Origin: Beroe ovata
Taxonomy: Eukaryota > Ctenophora > Nuda > Beroida > Beroidae
Direction of reading: 5' to 3'
DNA: 13,833 nt
Assembly: GCA_946803715.1 (NCBI GenBank)
Contig: CAMPET010000112.1
Span: 1 to 13,833 of the forward strand
In this document: in pieces, positions 1-9,400 of the stretch
Position numbering within the stretch: position 1 is the stretch's first letter
Layout of the letters: every line of letters begins with the position of its first letter
Made by a program: the position numbers and the translations under genes
The notes under the pieces: generated by a model
What the model was told of the DNA's origin: nothing
The model's database searches: none
Seen by the model: the letters and a program-made list of their open reading frames with translations, nothing else

Positions 1-29
1 CATTAGTTGTACGGGAGCCGTCAGGCCTT

Positions 30-62
30 ACCAGATTTGTAACAATACCAGATTTGTAACAA
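30..62. repeat. Two direct copies of a 16-base unit
   Basis: The unit ACCAGATTTGTAACAA occurs at 30-45 and again at 47-62, separated by one base. It runs directly into the left arm of the inverted repeat at 61-135. It is probably a local duplication at the edge of that element. Confidence 0.8.
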
Positions 63-135
63 GTTGTCAGATGTTACCTGACCTGTTTCTCGCACGCGCC
101 GCGAGAAACTGAGGTCAGATAAAATCTGACAACTT
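61..135. repeat. Inverted repeat, family 1, copy A
   Basis: The left arm begins AAGTTGTCAGAT and the right arm ends ATCTGACAACTT, so the ends are reverse complements. The inner arms also pair (TGTTTCTCGC against GCGAGAAAC). Each arm is about 33 bases with a short GC-rich loop rich in CG steps. It resembles a miniature foldback element. I see no coding capacity and no clear target-site duplication. A second member lies at 443-510. Confidence 0.75.
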
Positions 136-205
136 TCAATGAGCATCTTGTGAATCCGCATGCATTCGCGACACGTCTGCAAAACATTCAAAAATTCATT
201 GCTAT

Positions 206-309
206 GCTGGATGTTATATGTCCACTGATTCGATCGAGCGCGCGCGAAACAGTGGACAGATATAACATGAACAGATATAACATGAACAGATATAACATGA
301 ACATCCAGC
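206..309. repeat. Inverted repeat with tandem expansion in one arm
   Basis: Outer arms GCTGGATGTT (206-215) and AACATCCAGC (300-309) are perfect reverse complements, and TCCACTG pairs with CAGTGGA nearer the centre. The loop is a CG-rich stretch. The right arm carries three perfect tandem copies of the 15-base unit ACAGATATAACATGA (256-270, 271-285, 286-300), whereas the left arm has only one equivalent. Looser pairing extends the structure to about 195-319. Short open frames crossing it on both strands only read the repeat. Confidence 0.75.
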
Positions 310-442
310 GAAGCGAAGCAAAAAAATTCAAAAACAGATTTCAATTTTATGTTTGTATAATTTATAAGTGGCTAATGCATTTTTGCGAATTTTAGCTCAC
401 CTCTGTTTTTTGCGCGCGCAAGAAGTCAAGCACTTAAGCAGC

Positions 443-510
443 TTGTCAGATGTTATCTGACCTGTTTCTCGCGCGAGCGCGAAACAGAGGTCAGATGAAA
501 TAGCTGACAA
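443..510. repeat. Inverted repeat, family 1, copy B
   Basis: The arms TTGTCAGATGTTATCTGACC and the complementary GGTCAGATGAAATAGCTGACAA match the arms of the copy at 61-135, with the same TGTTTC/GAAACA inner stem and a loop made of GCGC steps. Two copies within 450 bases with the same ends and differing loops indicate a dispersed family rather than chance. Confidence 0.75.
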
Positions 511-754
511 TTAATTAGCAGCTAGGTCAGATCATAAACTATGAGTCATTTTGCAAATAGCAATGCATAAGTCATGACGAACAGCAATATAAATACTATA
601 CCGCGGCGCGCGCGTTGTATCAATTCATTGCGAGCATGATGCAATCGGAAATATGACTGGGTGGCCGTGATAACAAATACAACAACCATACCACAAATAT
701 ATTGCCTTTCAGCACTGGATATACTTACAGTTACATCTTATTTGTTTTATTTAC
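511..754. other. Non-coding, nothing recognised
   Basis: AT-rich sequence with one CG-rich patch (about 601-615). I found no gene, no RNA gene and no clear repeat. Confidence 0.5.
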
Positions 755-764
755 TTATTGATAT

Positions 765-865
765 TGTAGGATTTCACCCTACCCTTGCTGGCGGGATTTT
801 ATCCCTGGATTTTATCGGGGCGGATTGAAAATCGCGCGCACCGACGGTAGGGTAAAATCCTACAA
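765..865. mobile_element. MITE-like element with terminal inverted repeats and 10-base direct flanks
   Basis: Terminal repeats GTAGGATTTCACCCTACC (766-783) and GGTAGGGTAAAATCCTAC (846-863) pair with one mismatch. The pairing extends two bases further out (TT/AA). The element is immediately flanked by the identical 10-mer TTATTGATAT at 755-764 and 866-875, the signature expected of a target-site duplication. The interior of about 60 bases is non-coding and repeats a GGATTTTAT motif. It fits a non-autonomous DNA transposon; the superfamily cannot be assigned from 101 bases. Confidence 0.65.
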
Positions 866-875
866 TTATTGATAT

Positions 876-1210
876 AGTTGGTTGGTATGTGTAACAGTGG
901 TAATTTAATTCATTCTATAGATATTTTTTGTCCTTCTCTTATGCCAGTTTTATTGTTTTTAAGTATAAGCAGTTGAACTTGAAGTGAACAGTTGAACACT
1001 GAACCTGCAATCCTTTTTACAATGGAATATGCAACAGTGGTAATGGCATTCATAATTTATCATTTCTTAAAATTTATTTTAGGTCATAAGATCTATGGAA
1101 TAGGCTGTTAACTATGGTATCATGCCAAAACAGGTTTTATTTAATAACTCCCAATTGTATCCATGTATCAGTGAGTTCAATTTAAATTGCATCATGTAAC
1201 TGCTCTAGTT
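876..1210. other. Upstream region of GNL1
   Basis: AT-rich sequence between the MITE-like element and the GNL1 start codon, presumably promoter and 5' UTR. The only structure seen is an imperfect direct repeat around AACAGTGGTAAT (at about 893 and 1033), each copy followed by ATTCAT. No TATA box or other core promoter element can be assigned with confidence. Confidence 0.4.
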
Positions 1211-4069
1211 ATGCCAAGAAAGCAACAGTTCAGTCATAAACAGAAAAAGAAACAGCTTCAGCTGAAGAAGTTAAAGAAACAGGTTATAATTGACCCACAT
1301 AATACATATTATGTAATGTTCTATATACGGGTACCTTGTATCACAATTTACAAACATTTTGATGCAAGGATTGATTTCTTTATACACAAGGCTGAGTCTG
1401 AAAGAAACCATGGTGAATGTATAGATTTAGATGATATACTGGTGTGTTCTGGGCAGGTTGGTGTCATCTGTAATTAATTCACAAACTGCATCTTATGCAC
1501 TGCATGCTTGCATGTTCATTGTTCATCAACCTGCCGATTTCCAATCAATTGTCCTTTGATCGATAGCTGGATGATGATCTCTAGGTTTTCCATTTCATCT
1601 CATGACAAAGATTGTGCCACTAGATAGGACTGATTCATGGAGAGTTGGATGCGAATTTTAGCTTTTCAATTACAAATCAAGAAATATCATATCTTCAATA
1701 TATCTCAGAAAATTTGTAGGATTTTACTTGTTCTGCATCCCAATTAACATTTTGAATATCCCCAGAATACCTCTGATAAATTTGATATACAAATTGAAGA
1801 TGGTGCTGAAAACAATGGAGAAAGAATATTGAATGCTCAACCTGTAGGTATATACCTTGTCATTATTATACTAAATGTTAGGTATCAAATCATATTAAAC
1901 GCATCTGTTCTAATCAATTGTTTGTTTCCAGGCACGGCTCATGAAAGGGTTAACAAGTACAGCCTCATATTTGGTGGAGAGACAAAAGAGGAAATTCAGT
2001 ACAATACCCAGCTGAGTAAACAGCCCTTATCTCCAGTCAATGAGAAACTACTTGAATCAGCAATTGATAATTTCATGATTCAAAGTGAGGAGCTAGGGAT
2101 GCCTAAACGTGGCAAGTCAGTGCAATCAAATACCTTTCTTTTTGCCTCTCTAATAGCTGTTCCAGAATAGTCTGTTTGACTCAATTCTCACTCAGTTGGA
2201 ACTATTCAATGACAAGAGATAAGTTGGAGCAGGCTGAGAGGCAAATTTTTGAAGAATGGACAAAGAAGTTGGATACCCATTATCGTGACCTTGGTAAACA
2301 TGATGTAATTGTTGCCCAAATTGTAGTTTAATTTTCGCATGCTTTTAAAGTCTGCATCAATTCTCGGTCTCAGGAAAAGTGAGCTACTTCGAGCGTAACT
2401 TGGAGACCTGGAGACAGCTATGGAGAACTTTGGAACGGAGTGATATTGTGCTGTTTGTCTGTGATATCAGATACCCAACTCTCCACTTCTCCCATTCTGT
2501 CTACAAATGTTAGTATAGGTCAAAAGAGGGTTTTGCATTGTCACTGCCTGCCTATTTCAAATGCATTTGATGCCCACAGTTGAACCCACATCCTTTTTTA
2601 GACATATCTGAAGAATTGAAGAAACCTGTGATACTAGTGTTAAACAAAGTAGACATGGTCCATCCTTCGGTATCAGTGTCATGGAAAATGCAATTCGAAC
2701 AGAAATATCCCGACCTTCGTGTTGTTCTATTCTCGGCTTTTCCCCACCAACAGAAATTAGAGGAGAATACAGGCAAAGGCCTGCTCAAAAAACAACAAGT
2801 TCAGAAAGCGAAATGGTCGTATGGGGCGGAAAGTCTAATCCGACTGGCAAAGTGTCACTTTGAGGACCGCGTTGGGAGCACAGAGCGTGAAGGGAAGGAA
2901 AATGAGAGGATGGGAGACACAGGGATTATGGAGGGGGATGAAGAAGATGGGGATTTTGTCACTATCGGTCTGATTGGACAACCTAATGCAGGAAAATCGT
3001 CTCTTGTTAACGGTCTGTTAGGGGATAAGAAGGTCAGTGTTTCCAAGACACCAGGACACACGAAACACTTTCAAACCATCTTCTTCTCTTCTGATATAAG
3101 GTGAATTAATCAGCTCACTTTCATAGACTTCTGATAATATCCCAGTCCAATAATATCCCAGTCCATTATGACGCTAATTATCTGTCTACCTGGCCAGGTT
3201 GTGTGATTGCCCTGGTCTAGTTTTTCCTAACACAGCTCCAAAGCAGCTTCAGATAGCCTCTGGAATGTATCCTATTGCTCAGGTTATAAGAAGTTGAGAT
3301 TTGATATCCCATCCCTAGATGGAGCTAGATACGAGAATTATTGCATGTGTTGTTCCATGAACATTTGCTCTTGCTAGGTGAGAGAGCCCTACTCAATCGT
3401 GCGTTACATAGCAGAACGGCTAGATCTAGTCCAGTATTTGAGGATCGAGCACCCATCACGAGACGAGGATGAAGCTGAACCACAGTGGACAGCGTGGTAC
3501 ATATGTTTCGCGTGGGCTGAGAAAAACGGAATGTTATCTGCTCGAACAGGTACATTCCTAATTCAAGAACAGACATTGAATCTGATTTCCCGTCATCATG
3601 ACTAACACTCAAACACAGAACTGTCATTATTGGATCTCGATCATTGGTGAGCTTATGAGTTTTCTTCGTGACTCTCAGGCCGGCCTGACGTTTATCGTGG
3701 TGCCAACTCAATACTGAGACTGGTCGTCACAGGGAGGTTGTGTTTCAGACTAGTGCCACCAGATTTCAAACCTGGTGAAATAGTCGGGTCATATCAGGAT
3801 GTTCTTCAAGAGCTGACCAGGTGAGAAAATGTGCATGTTTTGTCAAACTCATGGCCGAGTGCACAAATTCGCTTTTCTAGGCACGTGTGTTCTTAAGCTT
3901 TTTCATAAAGAATTCTGCCTTTAGTTTCGCATTGAAGAACGATGACGAGGGTGAAGAAAGTAAAGGATACTCTGATGAAAGTGAATCTAGCGATGAAATT
4001 GACAAGTCAAGTGATAGTCAAGTAGGATGCAATAACAAATTCGATTTGTTACAGGGAAGTTATGACTGA
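1211..4069 (+). CDS. GNL1: GNL1-type circularly permuted GTPase, 11 exons
   Basis: Exons: 1211-1282, 1391-1456, 1766-1847, 1932-2115, 2196-2293, 2374-2508, 2602-3100, 3198-3282, 3378-3549, 3679-3820, 3925-4069 (stop TGA). All introns are GT-AG and phases join without a break, giving 559 residues (human about 607). The G motifs come in permuted order: NKVD (G4) at about 227-230, then the P-loop GQPNAGKS at 338-345, then DCPG (G3) at 382-385, with SKTPGHTKHFQT between as the switch region. That order defines the YlqF/YawG (HSR1/MMR1) family. The basic start MPRKQQFSHKQKKKQLQ and acidic C-terminus (DDEGEESKGYSDESESSDE) match GNL1. Relatives act in ribosome assembly or nucleolar trafficking; GNL1's own role is less clear. 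The start has the family N-terminus directly. Exon 2 is the least certain: a donor at 1442 would also keep frame and shorten it by 5 codons. Confidence 0.92.
3134..3165. repeat. 16-base tandem duplication in GNL1 intron 7
   Basis: ATAATATCCCAGTCCA occurs twice in perfect tandem (3134-3149 and 3150-3165) inside the 97-base intron between exons 7 and 8, which ends at the acceptor 3196-3197. It looks like a recent local slippage event. Confidence 0.85.
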
Positions 4070-4176
4070 AACTCAGTTAGAATTTAGATTTACTGTTTGA
4101 ACAGCTTAATGAGGTTTTGTATGTTGTATTTCATTAAGATTTGAGTTATTGCTATTAATTGTTCTTAACGAAATGT

Positions 4177-4219
4177 CAGTTGAAAGAATTTTTGTATTTT
4201 CAACTGGTTCTTTCAACTG
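4177..4219. repeat. Perfect 12-base inverted repeat between GNL1 and UBE2T
   Basis: CAGTTGAAAGAA (4177-4188) and TTCTTTCAACTG (4208-4219) are exact reverse complements with a 19-base AT-rich spacer. It sits in the 232-base gap between the GNL1 stop and the UBE2T start, so it could lie in the GNL1 3' UTR or the UBE2T promoter. It may be a hairpin or a paired protein site. No AATAAA poly(A) signal is visible nearby. Confidence 0.6.
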
Positions 4220-4301
4220 TTTCATGCAATCATTAATGGTTGATTTTAAGTGAATTCAATTTGACGGGTATTGAAATTCATTGATTTGTACCGCATGTAG
4301 C

Positions 4302-5281
4302 ATGGCTCAGAGGAGTGGTCGTCTCAAGAAAGAGTTGGCTCAGTTCCTAACAGAGCCAGTCCCTGGTATCAGCGTCTCAGTCGAAGACAGCAACGACTTG
4401 AGATCCTTCAAATGCCAGATACTAGGTAATAGGTATCCCTGGACAGTGGACAGTTTTGATGTTTACTATCTTTAGTATCTATTACTCTATGAGAAAGTGT
4501 CTAATTTGAATATCGGTTTCCAGTATTTTGTTGCGTTTGCAGTACACCCGTACACCTAGTCTATTATAGTTAGGACTTTGGAAATTGGAGTACGAAATTG
4601 CAACATTTCGGGGAATTTCCCCGAAATTGTAACATTCCCCATCTCGTGTATATTCCAGGTCCTCCAGAGACCCCATACTCGGAAGGTGTGTTTAATGTCA
4701 CACTTACACTGCCCGAGCGATACCCTTTCGAACCGCCCAACATCAGATTCAATACAAAGGCATGAAGAAACACTGAACTCTGCTCAGTTTTCACTTAACT
4801 ACATCATAATTGGCCTCTGAGATCCCATGATCTGAGTAGATCATTAACCCCCCGCCATTTTCACTATAGATTTATCATCCCAACATAGACGAGTCTGGGC
4901 GGGTATGTCTCGATCTGTTACACTGCCCGCCGAGAGGCTCGTGGAAACCTGTACACAACATCAGAACTCTTCTCACCAGTGTGAGTTAGGCTGGCATATA
5001 ATGCACGTGCTGCTTTTAGATCTTCTTCTATAAAGTTGGGAATCGTTCACATATTCGTTGATCAATAATTTGGCCATAGTACAAGTGACCAATCTCTTGT
5101 TATTTTTGTTTACTCTTGAAAATCACATGTTTTTAATTGATAGGTGAGACTGCTGCTGAGCGAACCAAACCCTGATGATGGACTGTTGGTGGATGTTTCC
5201 AATCAGTACAAGTTCAATCGTGCCCAATTCGAGGAAACTGCCAGAGAAAGAACGAGAAAATATGCAATGAAGGGAACCTGA
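4302..5281 (+). CDS. UBE2T: Ubiquitin-conjugating enzyme E2 T, 4 exons
   Basis: Exons: 4302-4425, 4659-4759, 4870-4980, 5144-5281 (stop TGA), 157 residues. It is an E2 enzyme: it takes ubiquitin from E1 on a catalytic cysteine and, in the UBE2T family, works with FANCL to monoubiquitinate FANCD2/FANCI in crosslink repair. The UBC fold is complete: [17 protein letters not shown] at the N-terminus, [13 protein letters not shown], the HPN motif at 78-80, catalytic Cys88 in GRVCLDLL, and the helix [14 protein letters not shown]. Residue-by-residue resemblance is closest to UBE2T (TEPxPGI, CLDxL, PPxGxWxP, LTSxxLLxSEPNPDD). Intron 2 begins with GC (AAG|GCATGA). The protein stops soon after the core and lacks the roughly 40-residue tail of human UBE2T; the position of human Lys91 is His93. 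Another E2 class is possible but less likely. Confidence 0.87.
4605..4627. repeat. 23-base near-perfect palindrome in UBE2T intron 1
   Basis: The arms ATTTCGGGGAA (4605-4615) and TTCCCCGAAAT (4617-4627) pair exactly around one base. It lies 31 bases upstream of the exon 2 acceptor, so in RNA the hairpin would sit near the branch-point region. Imperfect pairing continues outward (GCAAC/GTAAC region). Confidence 0.75.
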
Positions 5282-5591
5282 AGACAACAGTGAGGATTTA
5301 TAGGGGAAGAATCAGCATTGAATCTTTATCGATTTACACTTTGGCTACATTTCCTGACGATGAGGAAACTAAATGAACTGCCCAATTTGATTTCTTTTTT
5401 TTATTTCATTTTTATTCATGTTTGGTACCTAAAAACTTCATTATTTAGCTTTGTGCTCACGTTTTATCCTCAAATCTGGTCTGAAGCTAGCTATTAATCA
5501 CAGCTATGAATTAAAGAGCTATCTTCACGTAAACTCTATGCTGAATACTCGCAATCCCTTTCACTGTCCCTACTGTTATAGGTATAGCACA
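5282..5591. other. UBE2T 3' end and upstream region of the next gene
   Basis: This holds the presumed UBE2T 3' UTR and the promoter or 5' UTR of the small membrane protein gene. A T-rich tract runs over about 5390-5420. A plausible splice acceptor (TTATAG, ending 5580) lies 11 bases before the start codon at 5592, so the transcript may have a 5' UTR intron. The frame is open from 5451, but nothing upstream of 5592 looks conserved. Confidence 0.4.
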
Positions 5592-6068
5592 ATGGCTAGG
5601 GATATTCCATTACAAATGGCCAAGCAGATGTCTCTGAAGGGGCGGAGACATCACGTGTTCATCAAAGCGTTGTACGTGGGATTGGGCCTCTGCACGGGTG
5701 CCCATCTCTTGTACTTTGCCTATGTGGAAAACTGGTAAGTGAGGGACGTGGTCGGCACAGTTAATACGTGCGTACAGGGTACGTACAAATGGGACAAATT
5801 AGTTATTCTAGGACTAAAATAGGAGGGATAACTGTAGTATGATGACTTTAGTAGGAGGGATAGCTGTAGGCACCATATATGATGAAACGCGTGCAGGAAT
5901 CTTGGTTCGACCTCCAGAAAGAGAGAAGAGAAGATGTGGGACGTGAGTAAGCGACTGTGGAGAGGTTACTACTGGTTGAAAGAGGTGCAGACTAGCAGTG
6001 AGGTGGAGAGGTTGATACTGGACTGTTATAAGGAAGTGGAGCAGGAGAAGAAGTCAAGGGGGGAGTGA
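5592..6068 (+). CDS. Unrecognised small single-pass membrane protein, 2 exons
   Basis: Exons 5592-5734 and 5897-6068 (stop TGA) join in phase 2 across TG|G (Trp48), giving 104 residues. I do not recognise the family. The start has a good context (AGCACAATGG). Residues 1-21 are polar to basic with KGRRHH just before a hydrophobic span of about 26-45 (ALYVGLGLCTGAHLLYFAYV), which could cross a membrane once. The C-terminal 55 residues are highly charged and probably helical, with aromatic-rich WDVSKRLWRGYYWLKE and a closing lysine/glutamate run. Size and layout resemble small inner-mitochondrial membrane assembly factors, but that is only a resemblance. The in-frame join, canonical splice sites (TG|GTAAGT and GTGCAG) and composition support a real gene. 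It lies head to tail with UBE2T and NHLRC2. Confidence 0.65.
5821..5869. repeat. Two 17-base direct repeats in the small-gene intron
   Basis: AGGAGGGATAACTGTAG (5821-5837) and AGGAGGGATAGCTGTAG (5853-5869) differ at one position and are 32 bases apart, within the 162-base intron 5735-5896. Confidence 0.75.
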
Positions 6069-6481
6069 AGTGTGAAGGGGGAGGGGCAGGATACTCCTCC
6101 GGAATAAGACGAAGTGTGAATTGAAATTATGTTGGAGGGTAGCACGATAGCGAATCAGATGGGAGTCTGTGAGTATGAAAACTCTCAGTCTACGCGGTCA
6201 TTGATGTCGAGCGTGACTGAGGTGTGTTTGTATTATTTATACCTGATTAAGAAAGATTAATTGTAATGTGTATGATAGTCATGATTTCATGAGTAATTTC
6301 CTGACTAGTTCCTAGTCGGAGGAAGTTTCAATGGCCATTCTTATTCACAATACTCGTTAACATGTTTTTAATACTGTAGTAAGGATGGTAACCAATTCAA
6401 TGACATTCTTAGAATGGTCCCCCTGGTTTAGCGGTCGATACGTAGAAAGATACAGGAAGGTAACCAGTATCAACAAGAAGC
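6069..6481. other. Intergenic region before NHLRC2
   Basis: It holds the 3' UTR of the small membrane protein gene and the promoter and 5' UTR of NHLRC2. No repeat, RNA gene or clear core promoter element was found. A sequence resembling a tRNA A box near 6425 has no partner B box. Confidence 0.4.
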
Positions 6482-9400
6482 ATGGATAAACTAGCTGCAT
6501 CCTCTAAAGAATTTCTCCACAAAACGTACAGTGGCGACACACCACCTCTTGACTCTGATATATCTAGTTTTCTGGGCAGAGACTTTGAGATTGTTGCCCG
6601 AGAAATTCCCGTGGAGCTACAGTGGGTCAATTCTCAACCGCTCTCAATACACGGTAATAGTCAATGATGGCAAATGAACCTGAAATTACATTCCTCATTA
6701 CGGAAATTATGGTTCCACCCGACTCTCAAACTACATCAGCCTCTAATTGAAATATCTCCCATGAAATGTATTTGACCGCGATATGACACTCATGTGCTTC
6801 CCCCTCCCTAATAGAGACGCTCCGAGGGAGGTATGTACTTCTCGACTTCTTCACCTACTGCTGTATCAACTGTATGCACATCCTCCCGACCCTCCATCAA
6901 CTGGAACAAGATACAGCAGATCAGGGACTTGTTGTGGTCGGGGTTCACTCGGGGAAGTTCTCCAATGAGAAATCAGAGGGGAATATTAGAGAGTACGTCA
7001 TTAAACTCCCTCCCTCTCTTAGAGGACGTCCAAAACTGGCGTCTGCGAAATTTTTACACGGTACTTTAGCGGTACTTTACTTTTTACACGGTACGCCATT
7101 TTCTCAAAAATTGAGCAATCAGCAAATTGCTCAATTTGCTCAGTGGCTTTCATTGCCCGAATTCGGGCGCCCTTTTCCCTTTGTCACCCTTTTACCTATC
7201 GCACTACACCCTCGTCCTTCAGTGCAGTGGCACGTTACAACATCTCCCATCCGGTGGTGAACGATAGCCAATACGACCTGTGGAACACGTATCAGATTAT
7301 CTGCTGGCCTACTCTCATACTGATAAACCCTGAGGTATGAGATGTGAATAGGCTATCTGTGACAGAGTACGGAACCCCACGGTTTCGATTCCCTGTGGAT
7401 CTCCATTGTGTTCGCCAGGCTAGGCACATAACCACTCTGTCTTGACCAAAGTCTCATAATCATAGACAGATATCTATCGTGGAAGTTTTCATCCTTTACA
7501 CAGATCAAACAAAGTTCAGAACACATGAAGTCATTGCACGAACGAATAGAATGTCTATTTCCACTGTGCGTTTACGCGCATTGTAACGCAGGGCAAAGTC
7601 GTGCTGATATCCATAGGAGAGAGTGATGTTCACATGGTAGTTAGATTTGTGAAGGATGCTCTGCGACTAGCTCCCCCAACATCCGAGACACCATTGCCTG
7701 CACCGTTATTAGGACCTGCTGCTCGCAAGGTACTGGAAACACTGACACAGAAACCAAGCTGCCGAAATTGTGCGTTTCATACAATATACATGATATTTGT
7801 AAGGAAGTTATCACTTTATCAGCTGCTGTAGTAATGCGTGTATTCTAGGAAGTTGGATCGAAGAGCAAGAACGTGCTTAGCTACCCCGGTAAAGTGCTCT
7901 ATCACCCTGAGTCTAATTCTGTATTCATATCGGACACAGCAAACAATAGGATTGTTCAGGTACAAACTCAAGAATGCGAGTAGGTTTCTGAATTCGAAAA
8001 TTCGCTTTCCGGCTGATAATCTTCAACTCACTATCACCCAGGTGAACTGCCTAGGGGAGATTGTCTCTCAGTTCCCTCCTTCCTTACACCATGAAAGTCA
8101 CGTGACCAGTGATGATAGTCAGGTGACAACAGCTGGGCACGTGACGTCCCTCTGCAGTCCTCAAGGACTGGCAGTGTACCGTAACAAGTTGATTGTGTGT
8201 GACACCTTCAATCACCGTATCGTGGGAATAGAGCTAGATAGTCGCGGTGTCATGATAGGTGACACCGGGGGGCAGGTGCTCGTCGGTACTGGTAAACAGG
8301 GAAACGACATGGGGGGAGGAAAAACTGGTAACTATCGAATATCTGTGTGATGATTTAGTTTGTTTAGCCGGATTCTCGATAAGGTAGTTTTGATGAACGA
8401 ATTCTAACTTCAATGACTTGGCTTGCTTATGTCACTGTCAGATTCAGTTTATCAACAACGATTTTATTGATTTGCTGTAGAGCCCATAACTAAACATATC
8501 CAGAAGGTTTCATGGTTTTTTGATGCTTTAGGTAATAAATGTGATAGTGACACATTTCTGTAGGTGTAGAGCAGGAGATCAGCAGTCCCTGGGATGTGGT
8601 TGTCATAGTGCTGGGCGAGGTGTGTGAAGGTTGTCATGGCGACATGTTATTCGTTGCTATGGCTGGTACGCACCAAATATGGGCATGCAGCTTGAGTGAC
8701 GTCACCATCACGCACAGAGGTGAGTCAATTCACAGTTGAAATTTTCTGTCCTGCAAACCAAATTTTGACGCATATCAAGTAACGACACAAAGTTCTTGAA
8801 GGTAAAAGGGTTCATTCTTGTGCAAAAATCACAAAACAATATGAAATTTAGGTTACTACCTACTTTGTTGAAACAAAACTTTCAGTGTATTTCCGTACAA
8901 GATCAAAAGACCGAAAACATATTGAATAGGTAGATCCTAACGAATGTATCCTAGCAAAAAACCTCCTAACAAATGTCCAAAAGTTTCACCATCTCACTTT
9001 TCTTGTATTGGGACCTTCCACTGAAGAACCCGAGCTCTATAAAGCCTCATCCTGAAATTATAACATGACGTGAAGTTTAGACTGAGTTCTCTAGTATGTA
9101 GCAGCAAATCGGAAAAATGATTTAAAGGGAACTCACTTCAAATTCCAGAATCCTGATCCCGGGCATAAGTGCATAAGTGACTGGTGAACAGATGCTGCAT
9201 AGTAACATCAGTTGCTATAAGGGGGTTCATGAGACTGGTATTGACCCTTCCGTCCCGAAATCAACAGGACGCCACTCAGAAACAACACCTCCTGTAGAGC
9301 AGCATCTCTTGAGCCGATAGGTTAATACCGATAAGGGTATGGATGTTGAAATAGGTTCATTGTAGCTGCTTAAAATACAATCTATCGTGACTAAATCTTC

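Noticed and set aside
21-395. Open frames on both strands with VHVIS or RYNMN repeats
   Set aside because: The peptide repeats simply translate the 15-base tandem repeat at 256-300. There is no start context, splice support or family similarity.
2580-2601. Exon 7 of GNL1 starting at 2580 after CCCACAG
   Set aside because: With the exon 6 donor at 2509 it breaks the frame. The acceptor at 2600-2601 (CCTTTTTTAG) restores the phase and gives SVYKYISEEL, matching the family.
3325-3711. 128-codon minus-strand open frame
   Set aside because: It is antisense to GNL1 exons 9 and 10, which are supported by strong family similarity and correct splice phases.
3881-3898. Exon 11 of GNL1 starting at 3881 after CTTTTCTAG
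   Set aside because: This acceptor leads to a TAA after five residues and loses the acidic tail. The acceptor at 3923-3924 keeps the acidic C-terminus typical of GNL1.
6415-6500. Possible tRNA gene, because TGGTTTAGCGG resembles an A box
   Set aside because: No B box (GGTTCGAxTCC) follows at a workable distance and no cloverleaf stems pair.
7375-7410. B-box-like GGTTTCGATTCC in NHLRC2 intron 3
   Set aside because: It has an extra base compared with the consensus, the T-arm does not form properly and no A box precedes it.
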